From Planctomycetaceae bacterium (GTDB lineage Bacteria > Planctomycetota > Planctomycetia > Pirellulales > Pirellulaceae), in NCBI GenBank assembly GCA_016794985.1, contig JAEUIQ010000088.1, positions 1 to 59,989 on the forward strand: a stretch of 59,989 bases of DNA, written 5' to 3'. This document shows positions 9,027 through 17,380 of the stretch, piece after piece. The position numbers and the translations under genes are program-made. Below the pieces are notes generated by a model. The model saw only the letters and a program-made list of their open reading frames with translations. It made no database searches and had not been told where the DNA came from. Position 1 is the first letter of the stretch, and every line of letters starts with the position of its first letter.

Positions 9027-10856
9027 TTGAGAACCCCGGAACATTCTGTCGGATCGATCGAAATCCCGCCGAGTGCCGAAGTACGTCGCCAATTGCGTCA
9101 GCGGGCCGCTGCGACGAATTGGAACGAATTCCCAAGCCCCCTGCGACAAAGCCAATTGGCCGATTTATCCAGCCAGATCTTGTCGGAAGAGGGTTGTTCG
9201 GCGGCTTTTCGCAACTGGTTCATGGTGGTTTTAGCCAGCAATTTTTGGCGAGATGCCGTTGCGGCAGTGCCGTTCCACCGTCGCCTCTTGCTGCTGCCTC
9301 GATCGGACGATTCTCAAGCCGAGTCGAATGGGGGGGCGAGTCGATTATCGGCTCTGAAGAATTGGCGGTCGGTGGCGGAAGGGTTAGGCTATCGAATCGC
9401 GGATTCGACGCAATTTGCCAACGTGGAAAAGTCGATTCGGGCTGGAGAGATCGATGCAGTCGTGGGAATTTCTGATCTGCGCGGCCTGGAAAAAGCCGTG
9501 GAGCAAGTCATGACTTGGGGCGTTCCCTGTATGGCGGAACCGCTTCCCGAGGACAATTCTGCGGACGATGGCTCGGCAGCAAACACGCTGGACTCGGTGG
9601 ACATTGAACATGTCGAGCGAATGTTGCGGCTGTCACATCGGTTACAGCGGACCGGCGGTCATGATTACTTGGGCCTGATTCGCGAGTCGCGCGAATTGTT
9701 TCGTTACGACAACTTGGTGCGTTTAATGCCTCGAGAGTCGGCGGCGTTCCGTTTCAATTGGGCGGCAGGATCGGAATCAATCGAATCGAGTACTCGGGCG
9801 AAAAACGGCGAAAATGTCGCATCCGAATGGTTCAAGGTCGAGGGTGAATCGGATTTTTTGCGAGGCACCGCTGCGATTGCTTTCGACTTCTTAAGTCGCG
9901 GCGGGAAATACTTCCGACCTTTCATCACGTTGGCATCCTACCAAGCTGTGGCTTCGGAGACGGGCGGCTCCCATTCGCGGAGTAGTGGCAGTGATTTCTC
10001 GGACGGCGTGAAACGGACGGCAATCTCGATTGAAGTTTTTCACAAAGCCTCGCTGGTTCACGACGATATCGAAGATAACGACGATTATCGCTATGGCGAG
10101 CCGGCGGTTCATCGACGCTATGGAATCCCCACGGCGATCAACGTTGGCGACTACTTGGTTGGATTAGGTTATCGACTTGTATCGAGCAGCAAGCCAGAAT
10201 TAGGTGGTGACACCGTCGCTGACATCTTGGACTGCCTCGCCCACGCTCACCAGCGATTGAGCGAAGGGCAGGGGGCTGAGCTATTGTGGCGAGATTCGCC
10301 CAGCAAATTGCTGACTCCAGAAGATGCCTTACAAATATATGCTCTAAAAACCGCTCCCGCCTTCGAAGTTGCCTTTTATGCCGGTTTGCGCCTGGCGGGG
10401 CGAGTCGGAGTGGAGTCGAAATTTGTCCGTGCTTTCGCGGAATATCTGGGAGTCGCGTTTCAAATCTTGAACGATTTGCAGGATTGGTGCGAGAACGAGT
10501 CCAATAAAGTCCAGGTCGGTGGTGATGTTTTGCACGGACGCCCGACGTTGCTCTGGGCGTTGGCACTTCAAGCCGCCAATTTCGAGCAACACAAGACCTT
10601 GATGTCGCTCGTGGCCAGCGACGACTTGCGGTCGGGAACGAGTAGGATCGACGAAGTTCGCGATTTGTACAGAAATCTGGGGGTCTTCCAAGCGGCTGCG
10701 GGGATCATCGAGAAATTGGAATCACAAGCAGCGCATTGCATTGACCAATTTCAATCGCCCCAACTGCGGCACTTGCTGCGTTATCTAATGGAGGTCGTAT
10801 TGCAGCGACCCGAGGGCCTCAATCAAGTTTTGTCGTTTTCCAGCGAAGCGGCGTAA
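9027..10856 (+). CDS. Polyprenyl synthetase with an extra N-terminal DUF116-like domain
   Basis: The C-terminal half (about 270-600) is a trans-prenyltransferase that would join isopentenyl diphosphate units to an allylic diphosphate. The first aspartate-rich motif is HDDIEDND (345-352). The second is NDLQD (482-486) instead of DDxxD, so its first Asp is Asn. GGKYFRPFITLA is the substrate-binding start and HGRPTLLW the late loop. Residues about 60-200 resemble DUF116 (FHRRLLLLP; then EIDAVVGISDLRGLEKAVEQ and GVPCMAEPL), but the usual cysteines are absent. The start is a TTG at 9027, and the frame is open only a little upstream. At 609 residues it is about twice the length of an ordinary prenyl synthase. 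Confidence 0.82.
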   Translation: MRTPEHSVGSIEIPPSAEVRRQLRQRAAATNWNEFPSPLRQSQLADLSSQILSEEGCSAAFRNWFMVVLASNFWRDAVAAVPFHRRLLLLPRSDDSQAESNGGASRLSALKNWRSVAEGLGYRIADSTQFANVEKSIRAGEIDAVVGISDLRGLEKAVEQVMTWGVPCMAEPLPEDNSADDGSAANTLDSVDIEHVERMLRLSHRLQRTGGHDYLGLIRESRELFRYDNLVRLMPRESAAFRFNWAAGSESIESSTRAKNGENVASEWFKVEGESDFLRGTAAIAFDFLSRGGKYFRPFITLASYQAVASETGGSHSRSSGSDFSDGVKRTAISIEVFHKASLVHDDIEDNDDYRYGEPAVHRRYGIPTAINVGDYLVGLGYRLVSSSKPELGGDTVADILDCLAHAHQRLSEGQGAELLWRDSPSKLLTPEDALQIYALKTAPAFEVAFYAGLRLAGRVGVESKFVRAFAEYLGVAFQILNDLQDWCENESNKVQVGGDVLHGRPTLLWALALQAANFEQHKTLMSLVASDDLRSGTSRIDEVRDLYRNLGVFQAAAGIIEKLESQAAHCIDQFQSPQLRHLLRYLMEVVLQRPEGLNQVLSFSSEAA

Positions 10857-10872
10857 GTAGGAGTTGCGACAG

Positions 10873-11973
10873 ATGTGCTTTGTTGTTCGGATCGGATCGA
10901 TTCCATCATTGAACCTCGCCTGGAATCGATGGTCCATCGGGCTGTTGTTGTTTTGTGCGATCGGATGTGAAGACCAAACGATTCGAGAAATTCGCGTACC
11001 ACGGGATAAATCCGGGTTGGACGCGCCACAGTTTCAGCCGGGAAATCGACAGCTCGAACGATTGCTGATAGCCATGATTGCTCGGCCAGAGAGCACTTAC
11101 TTTTTGCGGATCCAATCACCGACCATCCAGGCGGTTGATATTGTCCGCCCGGAGTTCGATCAACTGGTTCAATCATTGACCTACGAAAATGGCGGCATCC
11201 AGTGGAAACTTCCCGCGGGTTGGTCCGAACGCGAAGGTGGCGCGGAATTTCGCATGGCAACATTAACCTCTCCGTCCGGAATCGAAGTTCTCGTCTCACA
11301 ACTTTCCGCCGGCCAGGATGTGTTGGCCAATGTCAATCGTTGGCAAGGTCAATTGGGATTGCCGGTGTTGACCGAGCAGGAATTGAAAATTGAGCGAGTC
11401 AAAGTTGGCGACCAGGAAGTCATCATCTATGACGCTCGTCGGGCGGCGCAGGGTGGGGCTTCAGGCGCACCGCTCGGGGATACGGCTCCGTCCACAAGTT
11501 CGGTTCCGCCAGGTGCGGGGCCAGCTCGGGAATCGACGGAGATCCCCTTTCGCTTTCCTGAATTGCCTGCCGAGTGGACGAAGTTGCCTCCAACGATGGC
11601 CTTGGCGCGATGGGAGCGACAGGGCGACAGTGGTCGTATGAAACTAGAAGTCTTCAAGTTCCCGAGCGACGCTTCGTTTATGGAGATGGTTTCAATTTGG
11701 GGAGAGCGTGTGAACGCCAATCCTCCGACCGAAGACGCTTTCACGGCGGCCATAAAAACCTCGACCATCGCGGGGCAGTCGGCCGATTTCGTTTCTTGGC
11801 CGGTCCCGTCTACAGACCCTGCGTCCGTTGCCCCCGAAAAGTCTCTGCAAATTGCGCGCGTCAAAATAGCCGAACACGCTTGGTACATTAAACTGGAAGG
11901 CGACCATAAGGCGGTAACCGAGTTTGCCACCACTTTCCAAGAGTTCTTGGCAAACATCACACCCGCCGAGTAG
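10873..11973 (+). CDS. Predicted lipoprotein of unknown function
   Basis: A 366-residue protein with an export signal: the hydrophobic stretch SIGLLLFCAIGC ends in a lipobox (AIGC), so the mature protein should be lipid-anchored at that Cys. The remainder is soluble and contains a Gly/Pro/Ser-rich linker (about 200-225) between two similar-looking halves. The first half has LPAGWSEREGGAEFRMATL and the second ELPAEWTKLPPTMALARW, which suggests a duplicated domain. I do not recognise a catalytic motif. ATG 10873 follows AGGAG at a good distance. It lies 16 bp behind the prenyl synthase gene and is probably co-transcribed. A hairpin followed by T residues comes right after the stop. Confidence 0.7.
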   Translation: MCFVVRIGSIPSLNLAWNRWSIGLLLFCAIGCEDQTIREIRVPRDKSGLDAPQFQPGNRQLERLLIAMIARPESTYFLRIQSPTIQAVDIVRPEFDQLVQSLTYENGGIQWKLPAGWSEREGGAEFRMATLTSPSGIEVLVSQLSAGQDVLANVNRWQGQLGLPVLTEQELKIERVKVGDQEVIIYDARRAAQGGASGAPLGDTAPSTSSVPPGAGPARESTEIPFRFPELPAEWTKLPPTMALARWERQGDSGRMKLEVFKFPSDASFMEMVSIWGERVNANPPTEDAFTAAIKTSTIAGQSADFVSWPVPSTDPASVAPEKSLQIARVKIAEHAWYIKLEGDHKAVTEFATTFQEFLANITPAE

Positions 11974-11977
11974 CCTA

Positions 11978-12004
11978 GGACCAAGCCGGAACGGGTCCGT
12001 TTTT
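11978..12004 (+). terminator. Intrinsic terminator after the lipoprotein gene
   Basis: GGACC (11978-11982) pairs with GGTCC (11994-11998) and is followed by a run of T residues to 12004. It starts 5 bp after the stop of the lipoprotein gene. Confidence 0.6.
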
Positions 12005-12045
12005 GGCATGATGGCCGGTGTGAACCCACAAGAAATGTAGCGGTG

Positions 12046-12093
12046 AAAAAGAAAGGAAGAATTGGCGCGACTCGTTGCCCATTTCTTCCTTTC
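12046..12093 (-). terminator. Intrinsic terminator after the DUF3365 gene (minus strand)
   Basis: A perfect 11-bp inverted repeat, GAAAGGAAGAA (12051-12061) and TTCTTCCTTTC (12083-12093), with a 21-nt loop. On the minus strand it is followed by five T residues (the A run at 12046-12050). It lies 73 bp beyond the stop of the DUF3365 gene and faces the terminator of the convergent lipoprotein gene. Confidence 0.65.
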
Positions 12094-12165
12094 GACAGGA
12101 ATTCGGCTGTCGGGGCCTTGCGCTACGCCCGTTAGTTAGCCCACCGCCGTCGCTCACGCATGAAG

Positions 12166-12726
12166 TTACTCGACCGGAATCTTTAGACCCAAGGCACCAA
12201 TTGGCCCTGTGACTCCTTCGTAATTGGAGTGACACATCACGCACTTTTCCATCACCACTGGAATCGGTGTGGCCGTCATCAGGAACGACTTGTCGCCCTC
12301 GTTGACCAGTTCTTCATAGATCGCCTTCCCATCGATGATGGCCTTGATTGCATTCGTCTCAAATCCCTCGGTTGGTGCATTGTCGCTATCGTAGGGCTGG
12401 CCCGTCGCGTCCAACAGACGGACCTCATGGAAACCATTATCCTTCATGGCTTTGAAGATCGCTTGGAATGCGTCGCCGGCCGCTAACGACTCCTCTCCAG
12501 TAACGTAGTGCTCTGTGACGATGACAATCGCTGTTTTGTACAGAGTGTCCAACATTTTAGCCTGTTTGCGAGTCCGTTCGACTTCCGGCGACTGCGGGAT
12601 CTCCTGCAAAACAGCAGGGCTCTCCACCGCCTGATCCACCACAACCCATGTCTCGGAAGAATCGAAATACAAACCACACACGACCAGCCCCACGGCCACA
12701 ACCACCACAAAGGTTCTCATCATCAT
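12166..12726 (-). CDS. DUF3365 (Tll0287-like haem-binding) secreted protein
   Basis: A 186-residue protein with an N-terminal membrane/signal helix (residues 4-20) and a single c-type haem motif, CVMCH, at 162-166 close to the C-terminus. The C-terminal pattern CxxCH-N-Y-E-G-V-x-G-P-I-G-A-L-G-L-K fits DUF3365 proteins, periplasmic haem proteins with a PAS-like fold that are thought to act as redox sensors or carriers. The central LLDATGQPYDSDNAPTEGFE segment also fits. Three ATG codons lie in a row (12726, 12723, 12720). The AGGAG just upstream is best spaced for the second or third, so the true start may be 3-6 bp downstream of the coordinate given. It has its own terminator. Confidence 0.83.
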   Translation of the reverse strand: MMMRTFVVVVAVGLVVCGLYFDSSETWVVVDQAVESPAVLQEIPQSPEVERTRKQAKMLDTLYKTAIVIVTEHYVTGEESLAAGDAFQAIFKAMKDNGFHEVRLLDATGQPYDSDNAPTEGFETNAIKAIIDGKAIYEELVNEGDKSFLMTATPIPVVMEKCVMCHSNYEGVTGPIGALGLKIPVE

Positions 12727-13099
12727 CCACTCCTATTAACTGCAGAACACGCGACTAACGCTTTGTCGACGCTGGCAAAGCGAGGTCTCCCAACGCCGTC
12801 CTGGAACGTCTCGGCTCTGGGAAACCAAAATCTACACCATCTAGTATAGATTTGTAAACCGCCGTATTCCGGATCTGCGGGAATGAGAGCGGCATCGCGT
12901 TTGATCCAATAGGCAAGCAGGGGCAATTCAATACACTGAGCGGGTGCGGGGGATGGACCACATGCCGCGGATCGGCAGCCGTTTGCTGGGTTAGGCAGCG
13001 CGAGAGGCGATCCAGTGTGGCCGCGGGCCCCAATCGAACCGGCGCACGAGACCAAGTTGCGGGATCGGATGTCGCCTTATGATCAAAGGAGAGAACACG
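12727..13099. other. Intergenic region between divergent genes, no gene seen
   Basis: This stretch separates the minus-strand DUF3365 gene from the plus-strand oxidoreductase and must hold both promoters. I see no protein-like frame and no repeat family member. AAAGGAGA at 13085-13092 is the ribosome-binding site that fixes the oxidoreductase start at 13100. Confidence 0.6.
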
Positions 13100-14197
13100 A
13101 TGGATCGAATCGAGCCAGGCGCTTCCTTGCGTTGGGGAATTTTAGGTGCCGCGGTCATCGCGCGAAAGTTCTGGCAAGCGGTGCGGCTGTCGGGGGTTTC
13201 GACGATTACCGGCATCGCCTCTCGGTCGGCGGACCGAGCGGTGGAGTTTGTGAACCAGTTGCAGGCTCGTTTCCCGGTTTCCAACGAGCCATGCGTGTTT
13301 TCGGACTATCGGTCATTGATTGAGTCGGATCGAGTCGATGCGGTTTACGTTCCGCTGCCGACCGGGCTGCGCAGTGCTTGGGTGATCGAAGCGGCCAAGA
13401 ATGGCAAGCACGTTCTCTGTGAAAAACCGTGTGCGGTGACGAATTCGGAAATGCAGGGAATGATTGAGGCGTGCGCGAGTGCTGGGGTCCAGTTCATGGA
13501 CAACGTCATGTTCATGCATTCGGCCCGAACCCATGCCCTACGAAAGCTGTTGCATGTCGAAAAGCGAATTGGGGCGATTCAACGTGTGGCGACTCAGTTC
13601 TCATTTCTTGGCGACGAACCGTTCTTTCAGGAAAACATTCGCAACCAAGTGTCGATGGAGCCGTGGGGCTGTTTGGGGGATCTCGGTTGGTACTGCATTC
13701 GAATTTGTCTTTTGGCGATGAACGATGAACTACCCATTGCTGTACGTGGCAAGCTGCTGCAGCCGTCAAGCAGCAACGTTCCAGCCCGTGAATTTAGCGG
13801 TGAACTGTACTTTTCAGCTGGGCGCACGGCTTCTTTGTATTGCAGCTTCCTGAATCAACATCAGCAATGGGTACATTTTTCCGGCACGCAAGGTAACTTC
13901 TGGGTCGATGATTTCGTCCTGCCTTGGTTTGGCAATCGTTTACGAGTCCGCGAGCGGCAGGTTAGTTTCAACGAATCAGGATTCGATTTTAATTACGAAT
14001 GCCATGGGCAGGATTTTTGGTATGACGAGTATGGCAACGGCCATCCTTCAGCACAGGAAGTTCAATTGGTTCGCAAATTTGTCGAACTTACCAAGAGTCC
14101 GGATACGTATTGGCCACAGATTGCCCAAAAGGCGCAGCATGTGATGCAGGCCTTGTGGGATTCGGCGGTAATGAACAAAGATGTCGAAGTAACCTGA
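13100..14197 (+). CDS. Gfo/Idh/MocA family oxidoreductase
   Basis: A 365-residue NAD(P)-dependent dehydrogenase of the glucose-fructose oxidoreductase family. The Rossmann start is WGILGAAVIARKFW, and the family signature is GKHVLCEKPCAVTNSE, whose E-K-P lysine takes part in catalysis. The C-terminal alpha/beta domain includes EPWGCLGDLGWYCIR, with a conserved G-D-x-G-W-Y element. The substrate, usually a sugar, inositol or related polyol, cannot be read from the sequence. The start at ATG 13100 is set by AAAGGAGA eight bases upstream; the longer frame from 13079 includes that site. asnS follows after about 105 bp on the same strand, but no functional link is evident. Confidence 0.87.
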   Translation: MDRIEPGASLRWGILGAAVIARKFWQAVRLSGVSTITGIASRSADRAVEFVNQLQARFPVSNEPCVFSDYRSLIESDRVDAVYVPLPTGLRSAWVIEAAKNGKHVLCEKPCAVTNSEMQGMIEACASAGVQFMDNVMFMHSARTHALRKLLHVEKRIGAIQRVATQFSFLGDEPFFQENIRNQVSMEPWGCLGDLGWYCIRICLLAMNDELPIAVRGKLLQPSSSNVPAREFSGELYFSAGRTASLYCSFLNQHQQWVHFSGTQGNFWVDDFVLPWFGNRLRVRERQVSFNESGFDFNYECHGQDFWYDEYGNGHPSAQEVQLVRKFVELTKSPDTYWPQIAQKAQHVMQALWDSAVMNKDVEVT

Positions 14198-14302
14198 GGT
14201 TGGCCAATGCACACCTTGAATTCGTGCAGTTTCAGGGCCAAAATGCGACCCAAGTTCTGTCAATTCTGGGCAGACTGCTAAAGATAAAAAAGGAGAACAG
14301 TC

Positions 14303-15703
14303 ATGGAATTAATTTCCGTTCGTGAAGCGCGGACCGAACAATCGATTGGTAAGGAAGGCTTGCTCCGTGGATGGGTTCGAACGCGCCGCGATTCGAAAGC
14401 GGGCTTCAGTTTCATCGAAATGAACGATGGCTCTTGCTTGGGGAACATCCAAGTGATTGCCGATGCTGGGCTGCCGAATTACGAAACGGAAATCAAGTCC
14501 TTGACCGTCGGGTCCAGTTTGACCGTTCATGGGCGAGTGGTTGCGTCGGGAGGTAAAGGGCAAGCGACGGAAGTCCAAGCGATCCAAGTGACTCCGGTGG
14601 GAATCGCAGACGGGGAAGAGTATCCCCTTCAAAAGAAGCAGCATTCTTTGGAAAAACTGCGTGAATGGGCCCATCTCCGCCCGCGGACCAACACGTTTGG
14701 GGCGGTGGCTCGGGTTCGAAACCAAGTTTGTCAATCCATCCATCAGTTTTATCAAGAGCGAGGATTTTTGTACGTCCACACGCCGATTATTACCGCCAGT
14801 GATTGCGAAGGCGCGGGCGAAATGTTCCAAGTCACAACGCTAGATTTGCCAACCATCGCCAAGAGAGAAATGGCCGGGATCGATTACAAGTTCGACTTCT
14901 TCGATCGACCAAGTTACCTGACGGTCAGCGGACAACTGGAAGCCGAGACTTACGCTTGTGCCCTCGGCAAAGTTTATACTTTTGGCCCAACGTTTCGCGC
15001 AGAGAATTCCAATACCAGTCGACACTTGGCCGAGTTCTGGATGATCGAACCGGAAATGGCGTTCTACGAGTTGCCCGACAACATGCAGTTGGCCGAAGAT
15101 TTTCTCAAACGCATTTTCCGCGACGTGTTGACGAAATGCGGGGAAGATATGGCGTTTTTCAATGAAAGAATCGACGAAAGCAAGTCTTTGCTGAGTCGAC
15201 TTGAGAGAATTATCAACGCAGATTTTGTTCGTCTGAGCTACACCGATGCGATCAAGATACTGCAAGAAAGCGGTCAAAAATTCGATTATGCCGTTCAGTG
15301 GGGAATGGATCTGCAAAGCGAACACGAACGCTTTTTGACCGAGAAACATTTCGACTCGCCGGTCATCCTTTACAACTATCCGCGTGTCATTAAACCGTTC
15401 TACATGTACTGCAACGACGATGGCAAAACCGTCCGCGGTATGGATGTGCTGGTGCCGGGAGTTGGCGAAATTATTGGCGGTTCACAAAGAGAGCACCGAC
15501 TCGACATACTGTTGGCACGAATGGCAGAAATGAAGCTGTCTCCAGAAGATTACTGGTGGTACGTGGATCTCCGACGCTTTGGCACCGTTCCACATGCGGG
15601 CTTTGGCTTGGGTCTCGAACGAGTAATCCAGTTCGTTACGGCAATGAACAATATCCGTGACGTGATTCCGTTCCCCCGCACTCCGGGCTCGTGTGACTTC
15701 TAA
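14303..15703 (+). CDS. asnS: Asparaginyl-tRNA synthetase
   Basis: A class IIb aminoacyl-tRNA synthetase that charges tRNA-Asn. The N-terminal OB-fold anticodon-binding domain is visible as LLRGWVRTRRDSKAGFSFIE. Class II motif 2 lies in YTFGPTFRAENSNTSRHLAE, and motif 3 in GFGLGLERVIQFV. The C-terminal end IPFPRTPGSCDF is diagnostic for AsnS rather than AspS. Its 466 residues match the family. The start ATG at 14303 has AAGGAGA just upstream. An encoded AsnS means that at least part of Asn-tRNA-Asn is made directly rather than by amidation. Confidence 0.96.
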   Translation: MELISVREARTEQSIGKEGLLRGWVRTRRDSKAGFSFIEMNDGSCLGNIQVIADAGLPNYETEIKSLTVGSSLTVHGRVVASGGKGQATEVQAIQVTPVGIADGEEYPLQKKQHSLEKLREWAHLRPRTNTFGAVARVRNQVCQSIHQFYQERGFLYVHTPIITASDCEGAGEMFQVTTLDLPTIAKREMAGIDYKFDFFDRPSYLTVSGQLEAETYACALGKVYTFGPTFRAENSNTSRHLAEFWMIEPEMAFYELPDNMQLAEDFLKRIFRDVLTKCGEDMAFFNERIDESKSLLSRLERIINADFVRLSYTDAIKILQESGQKFDYAVQWGMDLQSEHERFLTEKHFDSPVILYNYPRVIKPFYMYCNDDGKTVRGMDVLVPGVGEIIGGSQREHRLDILLARMAEMKLSPEDYWWYVDLRRFGTVPHAGFGLGLERVIQFVTAMNNIRDVIPFPRTPGSCDF

Positions 15704-15906
15704 TCCCTTGCGACTTTTCGGAACACGAATTCACTCGGGGCACTCGTTGCCCCGGACTCTCCAGGGTCGGAAATTCGGTGCCAGAGTTGATGGCCGCCAT
15801 TGAGCATGACTGAGCAAAGGAATGGCTGCCGCGTTACAGGAACCAATCGTTCAGTTTGTGAGAGCGATTGCACGCCGTTGCACATGTTTTCTCGGGGGCA
15901 TGTAAC

Positions 15907-16944
15907 TTACGCCGGGGATTTCACTCGGCGCGCTGGCCATTGCCTACTTGTCCACAGCGGCCACTTTGTTTCCCGCGCGATCCGATAGGCTTCGTGAATC
16001 AGGATGGGCCCGATCACTCCGGACGCCAGCAGAATGGGCGCGAACCAATAGAAGTTTGGGCCGTCCCAGGTGGCCACTTTGAAGAGGACCGCCTTGGCAA
16101 TTCCAATGAAAATCGTATTCATTAAGTAAATTGGGAACGTGTAGTTTCCGAGAGTACTCCATACGTGCCACCGATCTTTCGTCCATAGTCCCATCACGAC
16201 ATGACACGCTGGAATGGACAGCACGCCGAGCAGCAGCTTGGGAACGCCCCAAGCAGTCGCTACCAACAGTGCTGCCACGAAAGGGATGACCAACACGACT
16301 CCGAATCGCTTGATCCAACTTGTATAGCTTGTGTAATGATCGCCGGCCAAACAACCCAAACAAAAGACGAAGGCGTATTCCCCAACACTCGACAAGCCCA
16401 GGAATGCGGGCAACGGTACAAAATGCAGTATCAAACAAAATGGCAAAAGATACTGCAATCTTTGTCCAGTCAGGTAATAACCCAAGGGCATGATCGCGTA
16501 AAACAAGAAGAGAACCTGGATGTACCAGAGGAAAGCGCAGTACGATCCCAACGGATTGAGGACCACGTCGAAGTAACTCAGCCAAGACTCCGGAGCATTG
16601 TCGACATGCAGAAATTGCCCCGCCAACATCTTTCCTGAAAATACGACCAACGAGAACAGCAAATAGGCGGGCATCAATCGATTGAACTTACCGACAACAT
16701 AGCGAAAGTATTCCTGCAGGTTGCCGATGGGTCTTCGCGAGTACGCCAAAATCAGGCCCGAAAGAAACATGAACAACGGCATGTGAAACCGATAGATCGT
16801 GTCCTTGAGGACCAAATACCACTGATTGTCCGCCGGAGCCTCACGAGCCACGATGTGTCCAACGACGACCAAAAAAATTGCTAAGCCTTTCAGCTTATCA
16901 ATATCGTCCAAGCGTCGAGAGGGTTTCGTCGTGGTCATGGTCAT
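15907..16944 (-). CDS. Acyltransferase 3 family membrane protein
   Basis: A 345-residue, roughly ten-span membrane protein of the acyltransferase 3 (OafA/NodX-like) family, which moves acetyl or other acyl groups onto sugars or glycans at the cytoplasmic membrane. The family hallmarks are the first helix with a histidine (DIDKLKGLAIFLVVVGHI) and the RFHMPLFMFLSG element in the second helix. Members without an SGNH domain, as here, are common. The substrate is unknown. The gene is alone on the minus strand. A 33-bp minisatellite lies upstream of its start (17.04-17.28 kb), in the space where its promoter would be expected. Confidence 0.85.
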   Translation of the reverse strand: MTMTTTKPSRRLDDIDKLKGLAIFLVVVGHIVAREAPADNQWYLVLKDTIYRFHMPLFMFLSGLILAYSRRPIGNLQEYFRYVVGKFNRLMPAYLLFSLVVFSGKMLAGQFLHVDNAPESWLSYFDVVLNPLGSYCAFLWYIQVLFLFYAIMPLGYYLTGQRLQYLLPFCLILHFVPLPAFLGLSSVGEYAFVFCLGCLAGDHYTSYTSWIKRFGVVLVIPFVAALLVATAWGVPKLLLGVLSIPACHVVMGLWTKDRWHVWSTLGNYTFPIYLMNTIFIGIAKAVLFKVATWDGPNFYWFAPILLASGVIGPILIHEAYRIARETKWPLWTSRQWPARRVKSPA

Positions 16945-17380
16945 CTTGATTGGGAAACTGGCCGATTGTTGTTGTCGCTACCAGGACACCTTATGTCGGC
17001 TCAGAATTGTCGTGGGTCGCAGAGCGCGCCGTCGTGGTTTCGCGGAGCGTGCCACAACCATCCATAATTGGTTCGCGGAGCGTACCACGACCATTCATAA
17101 TTGGTTCGCGGAGCGTACCACGACCATTCATAATTGGCTCGCGGAGCGAACCACGACCATTCAAAAATGGCTCGCGGAGCGTACCACGACCATTCATAAT
17201 TGGTTCGCGGAGCGAACCACGACCGTTCATAATTGGTTCGCGGAGCGAACCACGACATTGGCGCGGAGCAGCGGATCTAGCGAGTAAAACTTGGCTTGCG
17301 GGGCGTAAGATAACGCCAAGAAATCCGCCACCGAGCGCAGAACCTTCACTGTTCGAATCGATTATACGGATTCTAACGAC
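16945..17380. other. Intergenic region dominated by a 33-bp minisatellite
   Basis: This stretch separates the start of the acyltransferase gene from the end of the parvulin gene, both on the minus strand. The repeat array occupies 17037-17281. Outside it I see no gene. Confidence 0.8.
17037..17281. repeat. 33-bp minisatellite, seven units plus a partial eighth, each with a hairpin
   Basis: The core CGCGGAGCG recurs at 17041, 17074, 17107, 17140, 17173, 17206, 17239 and 17272, an exact 33-bp period. Each full unit reads about GGTTCGCGGAGCGAACC followed by ACGACCATTCATAATT. The first part is a 7-bp hairpin with a GGA loop. It is perfect at 17202-17218 and 17235-17251 and has one or two mismatches elsewhere. 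Because 33 is divisible by three, all six frames are long and repetitive, which produces false ORFs on both strands. There are no variable spacers, so this is not a CRISPR array. Confidence 0.95.

Noticed and set aside
8209..9135. 308-codon minus-strand frame
   Set aside because: It is largely antisense to sthA and extends across the gap; no motif and no ribosome-binding site.
17037..17281. Regular repeats that might be a CRISPR array
   Set aside because: The 33-bp units follow each other without variable spacers and no cas genes are near.
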